From positions 62,001 through 126,000 of the forward strand of contig JAFGLW010000024.1 in NCBI GenBank assembly GCA_016927905.1: 64,000 nucleotides of DNA. Direction: 5' to 3'. Origin of the DNA: a candidate division CSSED10-310 bacterium (GTDB lineage Bacteria > CSSED10-310 > JAFGJC01). A program made the position numbers and the translations under genes. This document shows positions 1 through 9,265 of this stretch, in pieces; position 1 is the first letter of the stretch; every line of letters starts with the position of its first letter. Under the pieces are notes generated by a model, which saw only the letters and a program-made list of their open reading frames with translations, was not told the DNA's origin and ran no database searches.

Positions 1-446
1 GTTGGATCCATACCGGACCGGGTCAGAATCCAGGCCAGGAGTGCCGTTAAAGTGGTTTTGCCTGATGTGCCCGAGACTGCGATCGACCGGTAGTTATCCA
101 GTTGTCCGGCCAGCTCATCCGATCGGTGAACACATCTCAATCCCAGATTTTTTGAAACCTCGAGATCCGGTATTCCGGATTCGATAGCGGTGGAATAAAC
201 CACCCGGTCGATATGGCTGTCGATACCGGAACCGTCCTGTGGAACCAGGCGGATTCCGAATTTTTTCAGGTCATCATAGAACTCCACCCTTTGACCCCTG
301 TCGTGTTCCCTGTCCGATCCGGATACGGTAAAACCGCGATGGCGGAGCAGTTTGGCCAGTGCATTCATCCCGCTTCCGCCTATGCCGATCATGAAAACAT
401 GGGGCGGAACCTTGTGCGACGACGGTTCGATTCCGGTTGAAATCAT
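1..446 (-). CDS. murC: Mur ligase, MurC-like, C-terminal part cut off by the window edge
   Basis: UDP-N-acetylmuramate--L-alanine ligase family, the cytoplasmic ATP-dependent step that adds the first amino acid of the peptidoglycan stem peptide. About 148 N-terminal residues are visible. They show the Rossmann nucleotide-binding start (FMIGIGGSGMNALAKLL), the VSGSD motif, a YSTAI segment and the ATP loop GTSGKTT near residue 127. MurC usually has GTHGKTT, so a Mpl-type or other Mur ligase is possible. The ATG at 446 lies one base beyond the stop codon of the upstream ArsA-like gene (448-450), which indicates translational coupling. The gene continues past position 1, so the catalytic centre and C-terminal domain are not seen. 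MurF is encoded separately at 29486-30853, so this is not an intact dcw cluster. Confidence 0.75.
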   Translation of the reverse strand, partial: MISTGIEPSSHKVPPHVFMIGIGGSGMNALAKLLRHRGFTVSGSDREHDRGQRVEFYDDLKKFGIRLVPQDGSGIDSHIDRVVYSTAIESGIPDLEVSKNLGLRCVHRSDELAGQLDNYRSIAVSGTSGKTTLTALLAWILTRSGMDP

Positions 447-447
447 G

Positions 448-1602
448 TCATTTCATCCTGAGAAGGCGATCAGCCAGTCGGCCGATATCCGGATGGAAAA
501 CCTTCAAATCGTTCAGTGACCGGATTTCACCGGCCTGCAGCGGCAGTTCGACTACGGGGATCGTGCCCGGAAGTCTGCTCAGAACATCGTCGATCCGCTT
601 GCGCTCGAAAGACGATCTGATCTGCAGCTCCTGGCAGGCTCGCTTGGATAACCGAACGATATCGGCAATCCGGGGATCCGTCACAGGGTCGTCCGGTTCT
701 TCAGAAGAGTCCGGTATGTTTCCGATCTGCAGTTTCCCGTTCAGGCGGATAACCCGGTTCAGGATGATTCCCTGGATTTTCATGCCGGATTTATCCAGAC
801 TGTTTACGATTTCCACCATATCTTCGAGGGGTCCGATATCCGGGGATGAAACCCCGACAATGGCGGTACGGCGGGTGTCCCGGAGGATCCGGTGAATCTG
901 GTACACTCGATCCCGGAAGCCTTCGAACATTGTTTCTAGCGATCCGGCAAGATCCCCCAGTTCGTGCAGGAGACCGACGCCAAGAATCGATTCGATGATT
1001 TGATTCAGAAGCACTCCGATCCGGGTCCCGGGATTGAACTGGCCGCTGTCCCGGATTTTCAAAAGAGGCTGGATGATTCTGCGGATACGGTCCGGATCCA
1101 GAGCGCTGATCAGTTTCTCGGGACCGTGGAAAAAATTCAACGCATAATGAGTGGGCGCCGTGTCGACGACCAGATAATCAATATCTTCGTCGATCAATAT
1201 CTGGAGAACCTTTCCCAGGGCGATATATTCCTCCGCTCCGGTCATCGCATCGACTGCGGTTCGAAAAATGCGATTCGATTTGATTTTTCGGGCTGTGGAA
1301 GGGGAGTCACAGTATCGATCGACCATTTCCTCAACGGCCTGTTCGACATCCAGCATGGCGGTCCGGAGTTGTCCGTGTGATCGGGTTTTCCCCAGCGGCA
1401 CATCCTGAATTTCACCTCCGGATGGTTTTAAGCCCAGAGCATCCGCCAGCCGCCTGGCGGGATCGATGGTGAATGCCAGGATGTTTCCACCCGAGAGAGC
1501 ACCGTACAGGGCGAGTGAGGCGGCGATGGTGGTTTTCCCCACACCGCCGCTGCCGCACAGCAGGATCAATCCTGGCCGGGTGGATTCGGCAGGTCTATCC
1601 AT
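448..1602 (-). CDS. ArsA-family ATPase lacking the signature lysine
   Basis: 384-residue P-loop ATPase of the ArsA/GET3 branch of the MinD/SIMIBI class. The Walker A is GSGGVGKTT near residue 17-25. The position usually held by the signature lysine of deviant Walker A motifs (GKGGVGK) is serine here. The switch motif DTAPTHYAL resembles the ArsA DTAPTGH motif, and TIDPARRLADALG matches the family's early IDPA segment. It is encoded immediately downstream of a second ArsA-like gene with an 8-base overlap, so the two probably form a heterodimer. No arsenite pump, arsR or tail-anchor substrate is nearby, so the cargo is unknown. Tandem ArsA-like genes also occur in other bacteria without arsenic resistance. 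The MurC-like gene follows directly. Confidence 0.8.
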   Translation of the reverse strand: MDRPAESTRPGLILLCGSGGVGKTTIAASLALYGALSGGNILAFTIDPARRLADALGLKPSGGEIQDVPLGKTRSHGQLRTAMLDVEQAVEEMVDRYCDSPSTARKIKSNRIFRTAVDAMTGAEEYIALGKVLQILIDEDIDYLVVDTAPTHYALNFFHGPEKLISALDPDRIRRIIQPLLKIRDSGQFNPGTRIGVLLNQIIESILGVGLLHELGDLAGSLETMFEGFRDRVYQIHRILRDTRRTAIVGVSSPDIGPLEDMVEIVNSLDKSGMKIQGIILNRVIRLNGKLQIGNIPDSSEEPDDPVTDPRIADIVRLSKRACQELQIRSSFERKRIDDVLSRLPGTIPVVELPLQAGEIRSLNDLKVFHPDIGRLADRLLRMK

Positions 1603-2536
1603 CCAGGTATTCCGGATTGAAAAACGGCTGAATGGCGGTCGACACGAGCAGCGGGGAACTGTCGGCGAAATCGGGCAAAACGATCTTCCGCTCCCGGTAG
1701 AGACTTGAAAGCTTTTGAATATGCCGTTTTTCGGCGAGATGTTTCCGATCGAGAAATCTGGCGGCGGACAGAGCGGAATTCAGATCGCAATCTGCATGTC
1801 GGGAACGGAACCCAACGAGGAAATCGCCGGCAGCCTCCGCATCGGATTCGATGGTTTTCAGAATGGATTTCAGGTTTGGGGGAATGGAGAACATTTCATG
1901 CCGGTTGATAATGATACTGTGGATGGACATGTTCAGATGGTCCCGGATCAAGTCGGTGAGTTGCGTCATTTCCGAGAGCGGCAGTTCGGCGGGAATGGTC
2001 ACCAGAATGATCTGTGTCCTGGCTGGGTCCTGCAGCATCTGTTCCGTCCTGAGGATTCTGAAGCGCATCGGTCCCAGTTTCAACGCTGCAGCGAGAGGGG
2101 TGGCGATGTTGAGCAGGTGGACACCGTGTCCGGTCGCCGGTGTGTCGACAATAATTGTTTTCCAGGGCATATTCGGTTCAGCCAGATTCCGGATACGGTC
2201 CAGAATCAGGTATTCCCATATACCGGGTGCAACAGCGGTGATATACGGGTAAAGCGGATGATCCAGAATCCACCGGCTCACAAACCTGATTTTAAAATAT
2301 CGAAGCACGAAATCATCCAGGCATCGCTGCCGGTCGAGATGTACCGCCCAGAGCCCGTTTCGGATTCGAACTGGTTCCTCGGGCAAGGAAGGCGAATCCA
2401 GAAACCGGGTCAAGCTATCGGGTTGATCGATCGCCACACAGAGTGCTCCCCCGGAATGTGCATATGCTTGAGTCAATGCGGCTGCTACAGCGCTCTTTCC
2501 GACACCGCCCTTGCCGCAGATGAAACGAATTCGCAT
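1595..2536 (-). CDS. ArsA-family ATPase with intact signature lysine
   Basis: 313 residues, first gene of a three-gene minus-strand operon (ArsA-like, ArsA-like, MurC-like). It begins with the complete deviant Walker A GKGGVGKS at residues 8-15, has the switch-type motif VDTPATGHGVHLL, and lacks any membrane segment. It is therefore a soluble ATPase. It differs from its partner downstream, where the signature lysine is replaced by serine, and its Walker A is followed by Ala (GKSA) rather than the usual TT/TS. The partner protein's position and the 8-base overlap suggest they act as one complex, but substrate and role cannot be read from the sequence. The start ATG at 2536 leaves a 168-base divergent region to sucC. 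Confidence 0.8.
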   Translation of the reverse strand: MRIRFICGKGGVGKSAVAAALTQAYAHSGGALCVAIDQPDSLTRFLDSPSLPEEPVRIRNGLWAVHLDRQRCLDDFVLRYFKIRFVSRWILDHPLYPYITAVAPGIWEYLILDRIRNLAEPNMPWKTIIVDTPATGHGVHLLNIATPLAAALKLGPMRFRILRTEQMLQDPARTQIILVTIPAELPLSEMTQLTDLIRDHLNMSIHSIIINRHEMFSIPPNLKSILKTIESDAEAAGDFLVGFRSRHADCDLNSALSAARFLDRKHLAEKRHIQKLSSLYRERKIVLPDFADSSPLLVSTAIQPFFNPEYLDG

Positions 2537-2636
2537 CGGATTGTTGCCCTCACCGTCGACAGGGCATTTTAGAGGAATTTACGGTGGAGTCCAAGGGAGG
2601 TGTGAATATTCCGGATGAAGAAAAAACAGAGTCCTA

Positions 2637-2664
2637 TTGACAAGGCGTCAGGAAGCGATAATCT
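2637..2664 (+). promoter_or_regulatory. Candidate sigma-70 promoter for the suc-kor operon
   Basis: A perfect -35 hexamer TTGACA (2637-2642) is followed after 16 bases by TAATCT (2659-2664); GATAAT two bases earlier is an alternative with a short 14-base spacer. It lies about 40 bases before the sucC start codon in the divergent region between the ArsA-like gene and sucC. Confidence 0.4.
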
Positions 2665-2704
2665 AGTCCGCCATGGCTGAACCCGGAAGCGAAGGGAGGT
2701 CGGT

Positions 2705-3889
2705 TTGAAAATCCATGAATACCAGGCTCAAAACCTGCTCAAACAGTATGGAATCCCGGTTTTGCCGAGCGGAGTCGCGGACACGGTTGAACAGGGACTG
2801 GAACTGGCTCGCACGCTATTTGATCGCGGGTGCTCGAAACTGTTTGTCAAGGCCCAGGTTCACGCCGGCGGACGGGGGAAAGCAGGCGGAATTCTCCCGG
2901 CTGCGGACCTGGCGGAAGCAGAAGACGCCATCCGCAGAATACTGGGCATGACCTTGATTACACCCCAGACCGGTTCGGAAGGGAAACTCGTGCGGAAGGT
3001 GATGGTGGTGGAAGCGAGCGGACCGATCGCCTGTGAATTGTATGCGGGAATCGTTCTGGACCGGCAGCGAGAGCGGCCGGTGGTCATGGTATCCGGAGAG
3101 GGTGGAACGGAGATTGAGGAGGTTGCGGCAAAAATGCCGGAACGGATCCTGAAAGAGCATGTACACCCACTGGGGGGAATGAATCCGTTTCAGGGGCGCA
3201 ATCTGGCCTGGAGACTGAATCTTTCCGGTGATTTGATCCAGCAGGCCGCCCGGCTGTTTGTGAATCTGTACCAAATGTTTATCGACCTGGACTGCTCCCA
3301 GGTTGAAATCAATCCGCTGGTCCTGACACGAGATAAAAAGCTGATCGCTCTGGATGCAAAAATAAATTTCGACGATTCGGCTCTTTTCAAACAGGTGGAA
3401 ATTGCATCCATGCGCGATTTGTCGGAAGAATCGAATCTCGAGGTTGAAGCATCTCGGCATGGATTAAATTATATCAAGCTGGACGGGAATATCGGGTGCA
3501 TGGTAAACGGTGCCGGTCTGGCCATGGCCACCATGGATATCATTAAATACTATGGCGGCGCGCCGGCTAATTTTCTGGACGTCGGAGGCGGTGCCACCGA
3601 AGAAAACATTACGGAAGCATTCAAAATAATCCTGGCGGACAAAGATGTCCGGTCGGTACTGGTCAACATATTTGGCGGGATCGTCCGGTGTGACCGGGTG
3701 GCCAGAGGGATCATCACCGCGGCAGGAAACGCGAATCTGACCCGACCGTTGGTCGTCCGGCTGGTTGGAACCAATGCGGATGAAGGGAACCGGCTTTTGA
3801 GGGAATCAGGATTGTCGATCCAGACGGCTGAGGAAATGGCGGATGCGGCGCAGAAAGTGATCGCGGTTCTTGGGGGAGGTGGTCGATGA
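2705..3889 (+). CDS. sucC: Succinyl-CoA synthetase (ADP-forming) beta subunit
   Basis: 394 residues, the usual length. ATP-grasp subunit that with SucD interconverts succinyl-CoA + ADP + phosphate and succinate + ATP + CoA in the cytoplasm. The N-terminus [18 protein letters not shown] is family-typical. [14 protein letters not shown] (about residues 46-59) lies in the nucleotide-binding fold, VEINPLVL marks the metal-binding region, and [10 protein letters not shown] is the conserved C-terminal segment. The start is TTG at 2705, chosen because GGGAGGT ends four bases upstream and no ATG fits. The gene overlaps sucD by four bases. Placement with korDABC indicates a role in the 2-oxoglutarate to succinate branch, either oxidative with ATP gain or reductive. 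Confidence 0.95.
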   Translation: MKIHEYQAQNLLKQYGIPVLPSGVADTVEQGLELARTLFDRGCSKLFVKAQVHAGGRGKAGGILPAADLAEAEDAIRRILGMTLITPQTGSEGKLVRKVMVVEASGPIACELYAGIVLDRQRERPVVMVSGEGGTEIEEVAAKMPERILKEHVHPLGGMNPFQGRNLAWRLNLSGDLIQQAARLFVNLYQMFIDLDCSQVEINPLVLTRDKKLIALDAKINFDDSALFKQVEIASMRDLSEESNLEVEASRHGLNYIKLDGNIGCMVNGAGLAMATMDIIKYYGGAPANFLDVGGGATEENITEAFKIILADKDVRSVLVNIFGGIVRCDRVARGIITAAGNANLTRPLVVRLVGTNADEGNRLLRESGLSIQTAEEMADAAQKVIAVLGGGGR

Positions 3890-4752
3890 GCATTTTTGTT
3901 GACGCCGAATCGAAGGTTGTCGTTCAGGGTTTGACCGGCCGGGAAGGCACGTTTCAAGCTTTGCAGATGAAAAATTACGGAACGGATATCGTCGCCGGTG
4001 TCACCCCCGGGAAGGGCGGAACCATCCACGAAGGGATTCCATGTTTCAACAGCGTCGAACAGGCGGTCGGGGAAACCGGTGCGGATGTGTCGATTATTTT
4101 CGTTCCCAGGCAGTTCTGCTCCGATGCGATTCTGGAGGCGGCCTTTTCCGGCATCCGGCTGGTCGTATGTATTACCGAGGGAATTCCGGCCCTGGACATG
4201 ATGCGGGTTAAAACCCTGCTGGGGGAACTGGGCGTGAGACTGATCGGACCCAACTGCCCGGGAATCATATCACCGGGCAAAACGAAAGTCGGAATCATGC
4301 CCGGTCATATTCATAAGCCGGGCCGGGTGGGAGTGATTTCCCGCAGCGGCACGCTTACTTATGAAGTCGTGGACCAGTTGACCCGGCTCGATCTGGGGCA
4401 ATCCACATGCATCGGTATCGGGGGCGATCCGATCCCGGGAACGAATTTTATCGACTGCCTGGAACTGTTCGAACAGGATGCGGACACCAACGCCATCGTT
4501 TTGATTGGTGAAATCGGTGGAAATGCGGAAGAATCAGCGGCGCATTATATACACGATCACGTGACCAAACCGGTGACCTGTTTCATTGCCGGGCAGACCG
4601 CCCCCCCCGGAAGACGGATGGGGCATGCCGGAGCAATCATTTCCGGAGGGACCGGAACGGCACGTGAAAAAATCGCTGTCATGAAAGAGTGCGGTATCGC
4701 CGTGGCTGAAAATCCGGCCGTTATCGGCACGACACTCGCTTCACTTCTCTGA
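3886..4752 (+). CDS. sucD: Succinyl-CoA synthetase alpha subunit
   Basis: 288 residues, full length. Carries the CoA-binding Rossmann fold ([12 protein letters not shown] near residue 13), the segment [11 protein letters not shown] and the active-site loop [14 protein letters not shown], in which His at about 247 is the residue phosphorylated in the family. The ATG overlaps the sucC stop (ATGA), which couples the two subunits. About 106 bases separate it from the ferredoxin-like korD. No malate dehydrogenase or other TCA gene accompanies it, so it works with the downstream 2-oxoglutarate oxidoreductase. Confidence 0.95.
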   Translation: MSIFVDAESKVVVQGLTGREGTFQALQMKNYGTDIVAGVTPGKGGTIHEGIPCFNSVEQAVGETGADVSIIFVPRQFCSDAILEAAFSGIRLVVCITEGIPALDMMRVKTLLGELGVRLIGPNCPGIISPGKTKVGIMPGHIHKPGRVGVISRSGTLTYEVVDQLTRLDLGQSTCIGIGGDPIPGTNFIDCLELFEQDADTNAIVLIGEIGGNAEESAAHYIHDHVTKPVTCFIAGQTAPPGRRMGHAGAIISGGTGTAREKIAVMKECGIAVAENPAVIGTTLASLL

Positions 4753-4858
4753 TCGGATTAATTTTTTCAGCTATGGTTGCTATCCGCCAGATGTTGTGGT
4801 ATCCCGTTTAGCATTATGCGTTCCATGGACAGGGTTATCGTTACAGGAGAACCGGGAA

Positions 4859-5086
4859 TTGAGTCAGACAACGGATAAGAAAAGGAAAATAAAGGAAATT
4901 AGAATTAAAACCGAGTGGTGTAAAGGTTGTGGTATCTGCGTGGATATCTGCCCGAAACAGGTGCTGGCAATGGATTACATGACTCCAGTTGTCGTATCGC
5001 TCGGTAGTTGTATTGCATGCGGTCTTTGTGAGATCAACTGCCCGGATTTCTGCCTTGAGGTAATCCTGGAAGAGAGTGATCGGTAA
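4859..5086 (+). CDS. korD: 2-oxoacid:ferredoxin oxidoreductase, 4Fe-4S delta subunit
   Basis: 75-residue ferredoxin-like protein with two CxxCxxCxxxCP clusters (CKGCGICVDICP and CIACGLCEINCP), each able to hold one [4Fe-4S]. It would carry electrons from the catalytic subunits to ferredoxin. I prefer the TTG at 4859, because AGGAGA lies eight bases before it and the protein then begins at a family-typical position just before the basic, charged IRIKTEWCKGC stretch. The GTG at 4796 would add 21 residues that look non-coding and has no ribosome-binding site. First gene of the kor set, 29 bases before korA. Confidence 0.85.
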   Translation: MSQTTDKKRKIKEIRIKTEWCKGCGICVDICPKQVLAMDYMTPVVVSLGSCIACGLCEINCPDFCLEVILEESDR

Positions 5087-5115
5087 ATGAGATTATCAGG
5101 GGACTTGTTATCGTT

Positions 5116-6255
5116 ATGAATACGGGTTCAAATTCAATGTTTGTCCAGGGGAATCATGCCTGTGTACTGGGTGCGTTGCGGGCAGGATGCAGATTTTTCG
5201 CCGGATATCCGATAACGCCCTCTTCGGAAATCATGGAAATCCTGGCGTCGGAACTTCCGAAAATCGGTGGGAAGTTCATCCAGATGGAAGACGAAATCGC
5301 CGCCATGGGTGCGGTTATTGGCGCTTCCCTGACCGGATTGAAAGCCATGACCGCCACAAGCGGTCCGGGATTTTCATTGAAACAGGAGAATATCGGGTAT
5401 GCAGCCATGGCGGAAATTCCCTGTGTGGTCGTCAATGTTCAGCGTGGTGGACCCAGCACCGGTCTGCCAACCCAGTCTTCCCAGGCGGATGTCCAGCAGG
5501 CCCGGTGGGGAACACACGGGGACCATGAAATAATCGTGCTGGCTCCCTCCACAATTCCGGAAATATATACCACGACGATTTGGGCATTCAATTATGCGGA
5601 GCGGTTCCGGACTCCGGTCATTCTACTGCTCGATGAAATCATCGGACACATGCGCGAGATGTTGAAAATTCCACCGGATGACGAAATTGAACTGTGGGAT
5701 CGACCCCGGCCCGAATGCGAACCCGGCGACTACCGTCCCTATCAGATGGTCGATACCGATATACCGCCCATGGCCGATTTCGGTTCCGGTTACCGGTATC
5801 ATGTCACCGGTCTGTGCCACGATGAAACGGGATTTCCCACCAACGATCCACAGATCATCGACAGGGTGATGCGCAGGTTGACCCGGAAAATATCCAGATA
5901 TCGTGATCAGATTTATCGCAGCCGGGAATCGAACCTGGAAGGATCGGAAATCGTTCTTTTCTCATACGGCTCCACGGCTCGGGCCGCCAAACAGGCAATG
6001 GATCTGCTGCGTCGGGAGAAACTGAATGTCGGACTGTTCCGGCCGGTCACGATCTGGCCTTTTCCGGAGGAACAAGTGCGGAAGATCGCCCGGGCCTCAC
6101 GTCACATCATCGTTTGTGAGGCGAACATGGGACAGATTGTACGGGAAGTGGAACGGATTTCATGCAGTCAGACGAATGTGCATCTGGTGAATTCCATGAA
6201 CGGTGAACCCGTGACGCCTTCCCAGATTATGGAACAGGTGAAAGAGGTATATTGA
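5116..6255 (+). CDS. korA: 2-oxoglutarate:ferredoxin oxidoreductase alpha subunit
   Basis: 379 residues. Pyrimidine-binding and transketolase C-terminal-like subunit that pairs with KorB to form the thiamine-diphosphate enzyme converting 2-oxoglutarate + CoA to succinyl-CoA, CO2 and reduced ferredoxin. Diagnostic stretches are GYPITPSSEIMEIL, QMEDEIAAMGAVIGAS, TSGPGFSLKQE and QRGGPSTGLPT. The order delta-alpha-beta-gamma and the linked sucCD favour 2-oxoglutarate over pyruvate or branched-chain keto acids, although KorA and VorA/PorA-like subunits are hard to separate by eye. The stop codon overlaps the korB start by one base (TGATG). Confidence 0.9.
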   Translation: MNTGSNSMFVQGNHACVLGALRAGCRFFAGYPITPSSEIMEILASELPKIGGKFIQMEDEIAAMGAVIGASLTGLKAMTATSGPGFSLKQENIGYAAMAEIPCVVVNVQRGGPSTGLPTQSSQADVQQARWGTHGDHEIIVLAPSTIPEIYTTTIWAFNYAERFRTPVILLLDEIIGHMREMLKIPPDDEIELWDRPRPECEPGDYRPYQMVDTDIPPMADFGSGYRYHVTGLCHDETGFPTNDPQIIDRVMRRLTRKISRYRDQIYRSRESNLEGSEIVLFSYGSTARAAKQAMDLLRREKLNVGLFRPVTIWPFPEEQVRKIARASRHIIVCEANMGQIVREVERISCSQTNVHLVNSMNGEPVTPSQIMEQVKEVY

Positions 6256-7070
6256 TGTTCGATTACGGATACTATCTCAGAAAAGAAAAATTCCCCCATA
6301 TCTGGTGCGCGGGATGCGGTGACGGCACTGTTTTGAAGGCAATGTTGAGAGCGATTCACAATCTTCAGTTGTCCAAAGACGAGGTTGTGGTTGTTTCCGG
6401 TATCGGATGCTCCTCCAGAACCCCCGGTTACGTCGATTTCAATACCCTTCACACAACCCACGGACGGGCGCTGACTTTCGCAACCGGAATCAAGCTGTCC
6501 AAACCGCACTTGAAAGTGATTGTGGTGTCCGGAGACGGAGATGGAACAGCCATCGGCGGCAATCATTTTATCCATGCAGCCCGGAGAAATATCGATATCA
6601 CGATGATCCTGTACAATAATTATATCTATGGCATGACGGGTGGACAGGCATCACCGACCACCCCGCTGGGTGCTTTTGCCAGCACCGCACCCTATGGTTC
6701 CATCGAATCAAATTTCAATGTGAGCAGGCTGGCCGAAGCAGCGGGGGCGACTTTCGTCGCACGCGGCACTGCTTACCATGCCGCTCAGCTGGACCGGTTG
6801 ATAGAAAAAGGCATCCGGAACAAGGGATTTTCCCTGATTGAAGTGATTGTCCAGTGTCCTACGGCGTTCGGACGACGCAATCGGTACCGCAACACACTGG
6901 ACATGCTGCATTGGCAGAAGGAACATGCCGTTCCCGTGCAGGTGGCGGCCAAGATGTCGCCGGAAGAAATGAACGGCAAGTTTACTACGGGTGTCCTGGT
7001 GGATAAATCGCGTCCTGAATTTACGGATCTTTATGAACAGTTGATCGACCGGGTTCGGACTCCCCGGTGA
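6255..7070 (+). CDS. korB: 2-oxoglutarate:ferredoxin oxidoreductase beta subunit
   Basis: 271 residues. Thiamine-diphosphate-binding subunit: WCAGCGDGTVLKA at the N-terminus, SGIGCSSR, then the metal/TPP motif GDGDGTAIGGNHFIHAARRN and YNNYIYGMTGGQ. The ATG at 6255 overlaps the korA stop codon by one base; a TTG one codon earlier is possible but the ATG is preferred. The protein has no ferredoxin domain of its own, consistent with a separate KorD. It lies 41 bases before korC. Confidence 0.92.
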   Translation: MFDYGYYLRKEKFPHIWCAGCGDGTVLKAMLRAIHNLQLSKDEVVVVSGIGCSSRTPGYVDFNTLHTTHGRALTFATGIKLSKPHLKVIVVSGDGDGTAIGGNHFIHAARRNIDITMILYNNYIYGMTGGQASPTTPLGAFASTAPYGSIESNFNVSRLAEAAGATFVARGTAYHAAQLDRLIEKGIRNKGFSLIEVIVQCPTAFGRRNRYRNTLDMLHWQKEHAVPVQVAAKMSPEEMNGKFTTGVLVDKSRPEFTDLYEQLIDRVRTPR

Positions 7071-7111
7071 CCTGGTGATGTTTTGATAGACCGGCAATAA
7101 GAGGATTTGTG

Positions 7112-7684
7112 ATGAGATATGAAATCAGATTGAGCGGATCGGGCGGACAGGGCATGATCCTGGCGGGAGTGATCCTGGCGGAAGCAGCGGCCATCTACGA
7201 CGAGAAAAATGCCACCCAGAGCCAGTCTTACGGTCCGGAAGCCAGGGGCGGCGCCAGCAAATCCGATGTCATCATTTCTGACGAGGATATCGATTATCCC
7301 AAGGCGACCAACATCGACCTCTTGCTTGCCCTGACCCAGGAAGCCTGCGATAAATATATCTGTGATTTAAGAAAAAAAGCGATTCTGATTGCCGATTCAT
7401 TCCGCGTTCTGAAAATGCCTGAAGGCGATTTCAGGGTATTTCATCTGCCGATTCTGAAGACCGCCGATGAGGTGGTCGGTAAAGCCATTGTGGCCAACAT
7501 CGTGGCCTTGGGCGCCATCGTGGAGATCACCGGAATCGTAAGCAGGGAAGCCATCGAATCCGCCGTTATGGCCAGGGTACCCCGGGGAACGGAAGATCTG
7601 AACAGGAAAGCACTGACCGCCGGGATCAACATCGTCAGGCAATACATGAAAGATGCTCCCGGTGACTCCCCGCTTGCTTCCTAA
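7112..7684 (+). CDS. korC: 2-oxoglutarate:ferredoxin oxidoreductase gamma subunit
   Basis: 190 residues. The gamma (POR-like catalytic gamma) domain is recognised by the opening LSGSGGQGMILAG motif and QSYGPEARGGASKSDVIIS. It completes the four-subunit enzyme encoded in the order delta, alpha, beta, gamma. The ATG at 7112 follows GAGG by seven bases; a GTG one codon upstream is in frame but less likely. The C-terminal part VPRGTEDLNRKAL is family-typical. The gene ends 64 bases before the convergent PLD-like gene. No hairpin followed by a T run is visible in that gap. Confidence 0.92.
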   Translation: MRYEIRLSGSGGQGMILAGVILAEAAAIYDEKNATQSQSYGPEARGGASKSDVIISDEDIDYPKATNIDLLLALTQEACDKYICDLRKKAILIADSFRVLKMPEGDFRVFHLPILKTADEVVGKAIVANIVALGAIVEITGIVSREAIESAVMARVPRGTEDLNRKALTAGINIVRQYMKDAPGDSPLAS

Positions 7685-7748
7685 CGGCTGTTCACCTGAA
7701 ATCTTCGGATATGTCCATGCCCGTCGACCGGCCCGGTTCTGTTCCGGA

Positions 7749-9242
7749 TTATTTGAATGAGAACCGTACGAAATCGTAATCGCCGACCAGCTGACTCGTG
7801 CCCGGGTCCAGAAAAGCTGCCCAGATTGTGAAGGGTCCGCCGGCCGGGAGGGGATAAGGCAGCAGAAAATTAAATATTTCCTGCTCCAGCTGCTCACCTT
7901 CGTGAAGATATAATCTGAGATAATCGACGTCCTTTGACCAGGACGGCCAAAAATAGAATCGGTCCGATCCAAAAAGCTCCCCCAGGTCCAGAATGATATA
8001 TTCGTCAACACTGTTCGACTCGCCCGGATTTTCGATAGCTGTCCAAACCCGCATGAAATTGCCGCCGTAATAAACGGTTTCGTTGGCCTGTATATCGATC
8101 CCGGGCAGCTGCGGACCCGGATAGGTTCCATAATAACATCGGTAAAATTCCCGGTAAAACAATCCGGCCACCTCCGAATCGAATATGAAAATGGAATTTT
8201 CGTCATTTGTGTGCTGAGCCGCTTCCGACCAGTTGTAGCTCCCGGTGATGACCGCGGATTCAGATCCGTCGTGATCCATCACCGCGAATTTGTGATGCAG
8301 GAGATTGCCATGGGGATCGACTTCAGAATCCAGTTTGACCTGGACACCTTCCCGGATCAGGGTATCATATTGAGAACTTGAATATCCGGCCTGAAGATCA
8401 TCCATTACTCCCTGAACCGTCACCGCGGGATTCTGGTGGGCCTTGATGATTTTATCCGCGATCGTGTAAGACGTGAATGCAAACATGCAGAAATATACCG
8501 ACGATTGTGCGGATGTGATCAAAGATTGGATCACATCCATCGCCCGGTTGGGATAGGGATCCTGGGTCGGCGAAAAATAAATCTCCACCGGCACGCCGTT
8601 ACAGGTATGCGAATGAAAGTACTGAGTTTCCTTGCTGGTCGAAAAATGACAGGTGCCCGGTTGACCGGATTCATTTCCCCACATCTCGTTGAACTCGGCG
8701 AGATAGGCTTCGGCCAATGTCGAACAATCGATCGCCACGGCGTGGTTGTTGTTGTATATGGTTCCAGAATTGGTGATGTTGTAAGATCCCGTCCAGACTT
8801 TCGTGCCGTCGACCACGCAAAACTTGTTGTGACTGTGGATGTTGGCGGCGGCCGGGGGGAAAATTGTCTCATCCCAGGTTTCATCGATCACGGTTATTCC
8901 CGCCGAAATGAGTCTCTGGCAGCCGTTCATGTTGCGATTGTCGTAATCCGTTATCACCCGGATGTTTTCAATGCCCACCCGGTCAATGGCGTTGATGAGC
9001 GCTTCCACGATGACGATCCGGTCGATGGAATAAAACGCGGCATCAATCGTGAAATGTGCGGAATCGATGAAATCCACCAGGGCAGTATCAATTCCGTTCG
9101 GATCGGAATGCTGTGCATCATTGAAATATACGGCAAAACCGGGAGGCAGGGCATGTGAGATGGGAATGGCGAGTGCATTAAGTATACCTAAGCACAGCAA
9201 AACCATGCATATTCGCTTCGGGAAATATGATATCCTATTCAT
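7749..9242 (-). CDS. Secreted phospholipase-D-superfamily protein with two HKD motifs
   Basis: 497 residues with a signal peptide (basic start, then VLLCLGILNALAIPISHALP). Two PLD catalytic motifs are present: HNKFCVVD followed by GSYN near residue 142, and HKFAVMD followed by TGSYNW near residue 317. Both are complete (HxKx4D), so the protein can form the usual bilobal active site of phosphodiesterases such as phospholipases and nucleases. The last approximately 110 residues form a beta-rich, aromatic domain without HKD residues, possibly for surface or substrate binding. The architecture resembles exported PLD-like nucleases rather than cardiolipin synthases, because no transmembrane hairpins follow the signal. 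The substrate is not determinable. A good promoter lies just upstream, with GAGGGGA before the ATG. The gene stands alone. Confidence 0.8.
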   Translation of the reverse strand: MNRISYFPKRICMVLLCLGILNALAIPISHALPPGFAVYFNDAQHSDPNGIDTALVDFIDSAHFTIDAAFYSIDRIVIVEALINAIDRVGIENIRVITDYDNRNMNGCQRLISAGITVIDETWDETIFPPAAANIHSHNKFCVVDGTKVWTGSYNITNSGTIYNNNHAVAIDCSTLAEAYLAEFNEMWGNESGQPGTCHFSTSKETQYFHSHTCNGVPVEIYFSPTQDPYPNRAMDVIQSLITSAQSSVYFCMFAFTSYTIADKIIKAHQNPAVTVQGVMDDLQAGYSSSQYDTLIREGVQVKLDSEVDPHGNLLHHKFAVMDHDGSESAVITGSYNWSEAAQHTNDENSIFIFDSEVAGLFYREFYRCYYGTYPGPQLPGIDIQANETVYYGGNFMRVWTAIENPGESNSVDEYIILDLGELFGSDRFYFWPSWSKDVDYLRLYLHEGEQLEQEIFNFLLPYPLPAGGPFTIWAAFLDPGTSQLVGDYDFVRFSFK

Positions 9243-9265
9243 TCGGCCTGTCCCCTCTCAGGGAT

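Noticed and set aside
1715..2572. 285-codon plus-strand frame opposite the ArsA-like gene
   Set aside because: Overlaps a clear ArsA gene throughout and shows no family similarity.
4796..4858. GTG start for the ferredoxin subunit at 4796
   Set aside because: The extra 21 residues are unlike ferredoxins and lack a ribosome-binding site, while AGGAGA precedes the TTG at 4859.
7685..7748. ACCGGCCCGGT near 7730 as a terminator hairpin
   Set aside because: The loop would be one base and no T run follows.
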